Origin: Flavobacteriaceae bacterium
GTDB taxonomy: Bacteria; Bacteroidota; Bacteroidia; Flavobacteriales; Flavobacteriaceae
Direction: 5' to 3'
Assembly: GCA_013214425.1 (NCBI GenBank)
Contig: JABSPN010000082.1
Location: forward strand, 1 to 10,117
Length of the DNA: 10,117 bases
Made by a program: the position numbers and the translations under genes. How positions within the stretch are numbered: the stretch's first letter is position 1; every line of letters begins with the position of its first letter. This document shows, piece by piece, positions 1 through 4,167 of the stretch. The notes beneath the pieces were generated by a model. That model was not told the origin of the DNA, ran no database searches, and saw only the letters and a list, made by a program, of their open reading frames with translations.

Positions 1-227
1 TCTTTTGGGTCTAGATTGGCCTTTTTAATAAGGTTATTGGCGGCTTGAATTGCGAGATATGAGGTTCCTTCTCCTTCTTTTTTGAGAAGTCTTCTTTCTT
101 AAATACCTGTTCGAGTGGTAATCCACTCATCGTTTGTGTCGACCATTGTTTCCAATATCTGATTGGACAACACATAGTCTGGAACATAGGCTCCGACAGC
201 GGTTATAGCTGCTGTGATTTTACTCAT
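1..227 (-). pseudogene. fabH: 3-oxoacyl-ACP synthase III (FabH), 5' part, interrupted by an in-frame stop
   Basis: FabH condenses acetyl-CoA (or a branched acyl-CoA) with malonyl-ACP to start fatty acid synthesis in the cytoplasm. Translating leftward from ATG at 227-225 gives a typical flavobacterial FabH N-terminus: MSKITAAITAVGAYVPDYVL, then SNQILETMVDTNDEWITTRT at residues 21-40, including the conserved DEW-(x)2-TRTGI stretch whose tryptophan contacts CoA in the family. Codon 43 (101-99) is TAA, where relatives usually have Lys or Arg. After it the same frame continues with ERRLLKKEGEGTSYLAIQAA and NNLIKKANLDPK to the window edge, as expected for the family, so there is no frameshift. One base change (AAA to TAA) explains it. 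The catalytic Cys-His-Asn region lies outside the window. The gene identity is clear. Whether the stop is a real nonsense mutation or a base error cannot be decided here. Confidence 0.85.
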
Positions 228-325
228 TTTTTACTTGTTTTTTGTAAAAAAGAACCAAAAACACCTCTTTTTTGGGGCTTTTTGAGCTTTTTTGGTCAAA
301 AATTGATGCAAAATAAGTTCTTTTT
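227..325. other. Phased A/T tracts, predicted curved DNA upstream of fabH
   Basis: Runs of 4-6 A or T have centres near 229.5, 240.5, 248.5, 259, 270.5, 281, 290.5, 300, 311.5 and 323. The mean spacing is about 10.4 bp, close to one helical turn. Helically phased A-tracts are known to produce intrinsic curvature. The stretch covers the fabH 5' leader and its probable -7 box. It also contains an 8-bp inverted repeat (ACCAAAAA at 254-261, TTTTTGGT at 289-296). The curvature is inferred from spacing only, and runs of A and T are mixed on one strand. Confidence 0.5.
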
Positions 326-338
326 GAGAGATAGCAAA
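309..338 (-). promoter_or_regulatory. Possible fabH promoter
   Basis: Read leftward, TTTG at 338-335 is followed after 18 bases by TTATTTTG at 316-309. This matches the Bacteroidota -33 TTTG and, with one mismatch, the -7 TAnnTTTG. Transcription would start near 303, giving a leader of roughly 75 bases. A terminator lies between this site and rpmF, so fabH needs its own promoter. The -7 mismatch keeps confidence low. Confidence 0.35.
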
Positions 339-369
339 AATTTATTTTAAATAATATGCTATTTCAATA

Positions 370-397
370 AAAAACGCCCACAAATGTGAGCGTTTTT
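370..397 (-). terminator. Rho-independent terminator after rpmF
   Basis: AAAAACGCCCACA (370-382) pairs with TGTGAGCGTTTTT (385-397) apart from one C/A mismatch. The stem is strong, has a very small AT loop, and is flanked by A/T runs that provide a U-tract in either direction. It lies 20 bases beyond the rpmF stop codon and so probably ends the DUF177-rpmF transcript, isolating it from fabH. Confidence 0.85.
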
Positions 398-417
398 AAG
401 ATTTCTTTGTCAAAAAT

Positions 418-615
418 TTATGCCTCTGCTTCTTCAGTAGCATCAATTAATACTTGTCCTCTGTAATAAAGTTTTCCTTCATGCCAGTGAGCTCTATGAT
501 ATAAATGAGCTTCTCCAGTTGTAGGGCAAACTGCTATTTGAGGTACAGTTGCTTTATAATGAGTTCTTCTCTTATCTCTTCTTGTTTTTGAGATTTTTCT
601 CTTAGGATGTGCCAT
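418..615 (-). CDS. rpmF: 50S ribosomal protein L32
   Basis: This is a small basic component of the large ribosomal subunit. The 65-residue product begins MAHPKRKISKTRRDKRRTHY, the standard L32 start of a basic N-terminal extension followed by a serine/threonine- and arginine-rich stretch. It then has the family's VCPxTGEAHLxHRAH core at about residues 29-43. The zinc-ribbon form of L32 carries four cysteines; only Cys29 is present here, so this is the zinc-independent, C-minus type. It follows the DUF177 gene by 8 bases and ends just before a strong hairpin. It is therefore the last gene of a two-gene transcript, the classic yceD-rpmF pairing seen across bacteria. Length is normal and no defect is seen. 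Confidence 0.98.
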   Translation of the reverse strand: MAHPKRKISKTRRDKRRTHYKATVPQIAVCPTTGEAHLYHRAHWHEGKLYYRGQVLIDATEEAEA

Positions 616-623
616 TTTTTACG

Positions 624-1163
624 TTATTTATCCGTTAATAGATTTTTTAATTTATTCCAACGAGGGTCAATCTCCTCGGTATTTGTTTCATTTTTATCTG
701 AATCAATTTGATAATCTTCAAGTCTATCGAGTATTTCTGATTTTAAACTTCCGTCTTTTACTCCAGGATGAACTCTTTTAGCGGGTACGGATAAAATGAT
801 CATTTCATACACATACTGCTGAATATTAATTTGATGTTCTCCATGAGGGATGATTAAAATGTCTTCTAATTCGTCATTATAGTCATCTCCGAACTTAACT
901 ACTAAATCATATTCAGAAGTTATTTCCTGATCAAATGGTTCATTGGTTAGATCACAATTAATGTTTACTGTACCCGAAACTTCAAAATGAAGTTCCATTA
1001 AAGTTGATTTTTTATTAAATAATAAATCTAACTTAATATTAGAACCATTAAATTCTTCATAATCAAAATGCTCAAAGAACGTATTGTCAATTTGATACTC
1101 GAAATCATGTTTTCCTTCTTTTAATCCCTTAAAAGGAATGTCAAAATCTTTCAAATTTTTCAT
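624..1163 (-). CDS. YceD family (DUF177) protein
   Basis: DUF177/YceD proteins are widely encoded next to rpmF. Work on plant and E. coli members links the family to 23S rRNA processing or accumulation, so a ribosome-assembly role is likely here by family knowledge and context. The product is 179 residues if started at ATG 1163-1161 (MKNLKDFDIPFKGLKEGKHD), the usual family start. An in-frame ATG at 1169 and a TTG at 1175 would add two or four residues. The middle carries the recognisable block VNINCDLTNEPFDQ with its cysteine, then VKFGDDYNDELEDILIIPHG, then the AKRVHPGVKDG segment. The C-terminus is acidic and ends DPRWNKLKNLLTDK, typical for Bacteroidota members. Its own -7 box lies just upstream and rpmF follows 8 bases downstream. 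Confidence 0.93.
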   Translation of the reverse strand: MKNLKDFDIPFKGLKEGKHDFEYQIDNTFFEHFDYEEFNGSNIKLDLLFNKKSTLMELHFEVSGTVNINCDLTNEPFDQEITSEYDLVVKFGDDYNDELEDILIIPHGEHQINIQQYVYEMIILSVPAKRVHPGVKDGSLKSEILDRLEDYQIDSDKNETNTEEIDPRWNKLKNLLTDK

Positions 1164-1186
1164 CTCCATAAACAATTTCGAGCGTG

Positions 1187-1194
1187 CAAAGATA
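1187..1194 (-). promoter_or_regulatory. -7 box of the DUF177-rpmF promoter
   Basis: Read leftward, TATCTTTG (1194-1187) is a perfect match to the Bacteroidota -7 consensus TAnnTTTG and is followed by CACGC. It lies 24 bases before the preferred DUF177 start, in the 60-base gap after pdxA. I see no clear TTG at the expected -33 distance. It implies that DUF177-rpmF can be expressed independently of pdxA. Confidence 0.65.
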
Positions 1195-1223
1195 ACAAAA
1201 TTTATTAATGACTATTATTTTAT

Positions 1224-2234
1224 TCACATTTTTTTGTTCATATCCTTTCTGTTCTCAAAAATGGATAATGCGCTAAGTATCGCCGACTTAAATGATCTTT
1301 CATTTGCAATATTTTTACCAGCAATTGCATAGGCTGTTCCGTGATCTGGTGATGTTCTCACTCTTGATAATCCAGCAGTAAAATTGACTCCTTTACCAAA
1401 AGACAAGGTTTTGAATGGGATCAAACCCTGGTCGTGATAACTTGCCAAAATAGCATCGTAATTTTTATATTCTCCTGAACCAAAAAAACTGTCGGCAGGA
1501 AAAGGCCCAAATAAATACGGTTCTTTTTCATTAATTTTTGCCATGGACGGTATCAAAATATCTAAATCCTGACTTCCAATTATTCCGTTGTCTCCAACAT
1601 GCGGATTAATACTTAATACAGCCACTCTTGGCTTTTCAATATTAAAGTCGTTGACTAATGAAGTTTTTATTTTATTTGCTTTTAATTGAATGAGTGCTTC
1701 ATTAATTTCCGAGACAACCTTGTCCAGTGGTACATGATCTGTCAATAATCCAACTTTAATATCTTCATGAACCATAAACATTAAGGCTTCTTCGCCTAAT
1801 CTTTCTGCTATATAATTAGTATGACCAGGAAAGTTAAAGACCTCTGACTGAATATTTTGTTTGTTAATAGGTGCTGTGACTAATACTTCTATTTTATTGT
1901 CGATTAAATCTGACACTGCCTTTTCTAAAGAGCTAACCGCTTTGGCCCCTGCATCATTATTAATCTGACCAAACTCAAAATTAAAAGGTTCCTCCCAACA
2001 ATTAATCACATTAATACATGCTGCATCTAATTCAGAAAAACAAATAATTTTCTTAATATGGTGTGCCTATTCAAAATGATCTATTATATATTGAATGTCT
2101 GTATCATTAGCATAAATGACTGGTATTACTCTTTCCATAATTTCAGGAGAAAGTGCTTTAAGCGCCACTTCGGGACCTATCCCGTTTAAATCTCCTATTG
2201 AAATGCCTACTATTCTTTTCTCTTGATGCATCAT
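1224..2234 (-). pseudogene. pdxA: 4-hydroxythreonine-4-phosphate dehydrogenase (PdxA), interrupted by an in-frame stop
   Basis: PdxA oxidises 4-phosphohydroxy-L-threonine in the DXP-dependent route to pyridoxal 5'-phosphate. The full frame from ATG 2234-2232 is 336 codons, a normal family length. The N-terminus MMHQEKRIVGISIGDLNGIG continues PEVALKAL and carries the diagnostic GDxNGIGPE motif. Codon 56 (2069-2067) is TAG, in the segment read as DHF-E-stop-AHHIKK. Downstream the same frame is intact and complete. It has TAPINKQNIQSEVFNFPGHT, the metal-ligand histidines in TDHVPL, SYHDQGLIPFK and RTSPDHGTAYAIAG, and FFGSG. A GTG at 2009 could start a 261-residue remnant, but that would lack the GDxNGIGPE motif and be unlikely to work. 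A single change (for example AAG, CAG or GAG to TAG) or a base error explains the stop. It is divergent from ribE and followed by DUF177. Confidence 0.9.
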
Positions 2235-2238
2235 TTAT

Positions 2239-2246
2239 TACCTTTG
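2239..2246 (+). promoter_or_regulatory. -7 box of the ribE promoter
   Basis: TACCTTTG matches TAnnTTTG exactly, 25 bases before the ribE ATG. Transcription would start around 2252. No TTG lies at the canonical distance upstream; that region is already inside pdxA. It sits only four bases from the oppositely facing pdxA box. Confidence 0.55.
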
Positions 2247-2250
2247 ACTA

Positions 2251-2258
2251 CAAATTTA
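2251..2258 (-). promoter_or_regulatory. -7 box of the pdxA promoter
   Basis: Read leftward, TAAATTTG (2258-2251) is a perfect TAnnTTTG match, 16 bases before the pdxA ATG. The matching -33 region would fall inside the first codons of ribE, where I see no clear TTG. Confidence 0.55.
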
Positions 2259-2271
2259 GTTTTATAATATT

Positions 2272-2865
2272 ATGTTTACAGGAATTATCGAAAATTTAGG
2301 TAAAATAACGCTATTAGAAAAAGAAGCGGATAACCTCCATATTACAGTTGAAAGTGCATTTACCTCTGAATTAAAAATAGATCAAAGTGTTGCACATAAT
2401 GGTGTTTGTTTAACTGTTGTTGCCATTAACGATGATGACTATACTGTAACAGCAATTAAGGAAACATTAGAAAAAACAAATCTTAACTCGCTTCAAGTTG
2501 GTCATCGCTTGAATCTGGAGCGTGCTATGAAATTAGGCGATCGATTAGATGGTCACATCGTTCAGGGTCATGTTGATCAGACTGGGATTTGTATTGATAA
2601 ATACGAACAAAACGGAAGCTGGATTTTCTCCTTTTACTATGACGAGTCATTAGGAAATCTTACTATTGAAAAAGGTTCGATTACTGTGAACGGGATTAGT
2701 TTAACTGTTATTAATTCAAAGAAAAATCAATTCAGTGTTGCTATTATCCCTTATACTTATGAGCATACCAATCTACATACCATTAATAAGGATGATGTGA
2801 TTAACTTAGAATTTGATGTTATTGGGAAATATGTGGCGCAGCTACAAAAAAATAAAACAGCTTAA
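2272..2865 (+). CDS. ribE: Riboflavin synthase, alpha subunit
   Basis: This enzyme catalyses the dismutation of two 6,7-dimethyl-8-ribityllumazine molecules to riboflavin and a pyrimidinedione, the last step of vitamin B2 synthesis. The 197-residue product has the two tandem lumazine-binding barrels of the family. The first begins MFTGIIENLGKI and contains the NGVCLTVV motif (residues 43-50). The second, from about residue 95, contains DGHIVQGHVDQTG and the repeat motif NGISLTVI (140-147). The GRLDGH-type link appears as GDRLDGHIVQGH at 89-100. The C-terminal helix (IGKYVAQLQ) needed for trimer formation is present. The start is fixed by the invariant MFTGII. It is transcribed divergently from pdxA with a 37-base spacer. 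Its stop codon is buried in a terminator hairpin. Confidence 0.97.
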   Translation: MFTGIIENLGKITLLEKEADNLHITVESAFTSELKIDQSVAHNGVCLTVVAINDDDYTVTAIKETLEKTNLNSLQVGHRLNLERAMKLGDRLDGHIVQGHVDQTGICIDKYEQNGSWIFSFYYDESLGNLTIEKGSITVNGISLTVINSKKNQFSVAIIPYTYEHTNLHTINKDDVINLEFDVIGKYVAQLQKNKTA

Positions 2866-2878
2866 AAAAGCTGTTTTT
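2854..2878. terminator. Bidirectional terminator overlapping the ribE stop codon
   Basis: AAAACAGCTT (2854-2863) pairs perfectly with AAGCTGTTTT (2868-2877) around an AAAA loop. TTTTTG follows on the right and an A-run (2845-2852) precedes on the left, so both strands have a U-tract. The ribE stop codon 2863-2865 is inside the hairpin. It ends ribE transcripts and, from the other side, those of the small PID-CTERM gene whose stop is at 2883. Confidence 0.88.
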
Positions 2879-2882
2879 GTTT

Positions 2883-3086
2883 TTATTTAAAATATTTTCT
2901 GATACCTAGATATAATCCACCAATTAGCAATGTTACTATACCGCCGTCAATCGGCATAGGTAATCCCGGCGGAGGAGTTGGCGGTGGTGGTGGGGTCTGT
3001 AAAATAGCATTTCTTACAACGAGTAGTGAAAAAACCACTAATACAACTATAAGAATGATTCCTAATATTTTATTTTGCTTGCTCAT
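2883..3086 (-). CDS. Minimal PID-CTERM-like small membrane protein
   Basis: This is a 67-residue protein with no enzyme domain. Residues 8-25 (LGIILIVVLVVFSLLVV) form an N-terminal membrane segment or uncleaved signal. Residues 32-40 are a proline run (PPPPPTPPP). Next comes GLPMPIDGG (41-49), a short hydrophobic stretch (IVTLLIGGLYLGI, 50-62) and a basic end (RKYFK). The P-(x)-PIDGG motif, hydrophobic helix and basic tail match the PID-CTERM sorting-type domain known in Bacteroidota, usually found at the end of larger exported proteins. Here it makes up nearly the whole mature protein. The coding sense is supported by this organisation, by the snug fit against the ribE terminator, and by its distinct GC-rich proline codons. 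Function is unknown. It lies 93 bases beyond the tRNA and could share its transcript; I see no clear promoter of its own. Confidence 0.78.
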   Translation of the reverse strand: MSKQNKILGIILIVVLVVFSLLVVRNAILQTPPPPPTPPPGLPMPIDGGIVTLLIGGLYLGIRKYFK

Positions 3087-3179
3087 CTAAAGGTAAAAAT
3101 AAAAAAATTTATTCGCCGACCAAAAAAATATGGGTAAACTCCTAAATTTTTATTGTTTTACAACATTATTGTTAATAAG

Positions 3180-3253
3180 TGGCCCCAGAAGGGCTCGAAC
3201 CTTCGACCCCCTGATTATGAGTCAGGTGCTCTAACCAGCTGAGCTATGGGTCC
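3180..3253 (-). tRNA. tRNA with anticodon CAU (Ile2 or elongator Met), mismatched acceptor stem
   Basis: The 74-nt cloverleaf, read leftward, has acceptor 5' strand GGACCCA (3253-3247), U8-A9, D stem GCTC/GAGC with GG in the loop, and anticodon stem CCTGA/TCAGG around the loop CTCATAA. The variable loop is GGGTC, the T stem GAAGG/CCTTC encloses TTCGAGC, the 3' acceptor strand is TGGGGCC, and the discriminator is A. CCA is not encoded. The anticodon stem lacks the three G-C pairs of initiator tRNA. The C4-G69 and C5-G68 pairs resemble tRNA-Ile2, whose C34 is converted to lysidine by TilS, but elongator Met cannot be excluded. The third acceptor pair is A3 against G70, a mismatch; C3 would restore it. 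Confidence 0.92.
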
Positions 3254-3265
3254 CGAAACAGTCTG

Positions 3266-3297
3266 CAATATTATGACATATTTTTATATGTGCCAAA
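3266..3297 (-). promoter_or_regulatory. Probable promoter of the CAU tRNA
   Basis: Read leftward, TTTG (3297-3294) is followed after 20 bases by TAATATTG (3273-3266), one mismatch from TAnnTTTG. The predicted start is a few bases before the mature tRNA 5' end at 3253. An AT-rich hairpin (ACATAT 3276-3281, ATATGT 3286-3291) lies in the spacer. Confidence 0.5.
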
Positions 3298-3301
3298 CTT
3301 T

Positions 3302-3712
3302 TTATTTGTTAATAACTATTTCCTGACACAACTCAACTAAAATGCCGTTCGTGCTCTTAGGGTGGAGAAACGCAACTAATTTGTTGTCTGCTCCTCTTTT
3401 TGGAGTGTCGTTCAAAACAATAAAACCTTCATTTTTTAATCTGTCGATTTCTTCTTCAATATTGGTTACATCAAAAGCAATATGATGAATTCCTTCTCCT
3501 TTTTTTTCAATAAACTTTGCTATTGGACTATCTGGAGTTGTTGCTTCTAGTAACTCAATCTTACTTTCTCCCATTTTAAAAAAGGAAGTTTTGACTCCCT
3601 CACTTTCTACAGCTTCTGTCTTATAGTGACTTTCGCCAAACAATTTAGCAAATAGCTCATTAGATTTTTCAATGTCCTTTACAGCTATACCAATGTGCTC
3701 AATCTTATTCAT
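3302..3712 (-). CDS. mce: Methylmalonyl-CoA epimerase
   Basis: This enzyme interconverts (S)- and (R)-methylmalonyl-CoA, linking propionyl-CoA metabolism to succinyl-CoA through methylmalonyl-CoA mutase. The product is 136 residues, normal for the family, with two vicinal-oxygen-chelate modules. Module one starts MNKIEHIGIAVKDIEKS and carries the metal-ligand His6, with IELLEA at 52-57. Module two starts near GEGIHHIAFDVTNIEEE (His76/His77) and ends GILVELCQ with the glutamate ligand or base Glu127. The family uses a His-Gln/Glu-His-Glu metal site, and all these positions are plausible here. RGADNKLVAFLHPKSTNGIL is the typical lead into the last strand. The gene is divergent from rbfA, with a perfect -7 box 19 bases upstream. 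The mutase genes are not in the window. Confidence 0.93.
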   Translation of the reverse strand: MNKIEHIGIAVKDIEKSNELFAKLFGESHYKTEAVESEGVKTSFFKMGESKIELLEATTPDSPIAKFIEKKGEGIHHIAFDVTNIEEEIDRLKNEGFIVLNDTPKRGADNKLVAFLHPKSTNGILVELCQEIVINK

Positions 3713-3731
3713 TATATACTATCTTTATCGA

Positions 3732-3739
3732 CAAAGATA
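3732..3739 (-). promoter_or_regulatory. -7 box of the mce promoter
   Basis: Read leftward, TATCTTTG (3739-3732) is an exact TAnnTTTG match, 19 bases before the mce start. The upstream 20 bases are almost pure A/T and no TTG is evident at -33. Confidence 0.6.
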
Positions 3740-3762
3740 TATATCTTATTATTTTATTATAC

Positions 3763-3770
3763 TACTTTTG
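3763..3770 (+). promoter_or_regulatory. -7 box of the rbfA promoter, almost touching the start codon
   Basis: TACTTTTG matches TAnnTTTG exactly and is followed by CACT and then the rbfA ATG at 3775. With the usual start a few bases after the box, the mRNA would have essentially no leader. No clear -33 TTG is seen in the AT-rich spacer shared with mce. Confidence 0.6.
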
Positions 3771-3774
3771 CACT

Positions 3775-4167
3775 ATGGAAACGCAAAGACAACGTAAAAT
3801 TTCTACTGTAATACAAAAAGATATCGCTGATATCCTACAGGGAAGTATTCGAGCCGAAGGAGTTAATAACCTTATTATTTCCGTTACTAAAGTTGCAGTA
3901 ACGGTAGACCTTTCTATTGCTCGAGTGTATCTCAGCATCTTTCCAAGCTCTAATATTGATTCCATTATAGAAGGTGTTCGTTCTAACAAAGCACTTATCA
4001 AGCATGAACTTGCACAACGCACCAGAAATCAATTGAGAAGAGTTCCTGATCTGGAGTTTTTTGTTGATGATTCATTAGACTATATTGAAAAAATAGACCA
4101 GTCTCTTAAAGGAACAGATAATCCTATCCTTGATCCAGATTTACTGGATAAAAGAAAAAAATCTTAA
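3775..4167 (+). CDS. rbfA: 30S ribosome-binding factor A
   Basis: RbfA is a single KH-type domain protein that binds immature 30S subunits and helps late maturation of the 16S rRNA 5' end, with a known role in cold adaptation. The product is 130 residues, starting METQRQRKISTVIQKDIADI. It continues through the beta-strand region IISVTKVAVTVDLSIARVYLSIFPS (about residues 34-58) and the helix NKALIKHELAQRTRNQLRRV (72-91), the RNA-facing part of the fold. It ends in the Bacteroidota-typical tail LDYIEKIDQSLKGTDNPILD with a basic RKKS end. The start is the only sensible one, since it follows the -7 box by four bases. Its TAA stop is immediately followed by the TTG start of the permease gene, so the two are one operon with probable translational coupling. 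Confidence 0.95.
   Translation: METQRQRKISTVIQKDIADILQGSIRAEGVNNLIISVTKVAVTVDLSIARVYLSIFPSSNIDSIIEGVRSNKALIKHELAQRTRNQLRRVPDLEFFVDDSLDYIEKIDQSLKGTDNPILDPDLLDKRKKS

Noticed and set aside
1138..1332. A 64-residue rightward open frame across the DUF177/pdxA gap.
   Set aside because: It overlaps the DUF177 promoter and the ends of two recognised genes, has low-complexity Ile/Phe-rich content, and resembles no family.
99..2069. Stop-codon reassignment as the reason for the internal TAA and TAG.
   Set aside because: TAA is the normal stop of most genes here (for example rpmF, ribE, rbfA, lepA), so it cannot be a sense codon. TAG has no independent support, and nothing in the window suggests a suppressor tRNA.
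3762..4032. Two leftward open frames inside rbfA (about 65 and 86 residues).
   Set aside because: They are antisense shadows of a well-conserved gene with no domain features.
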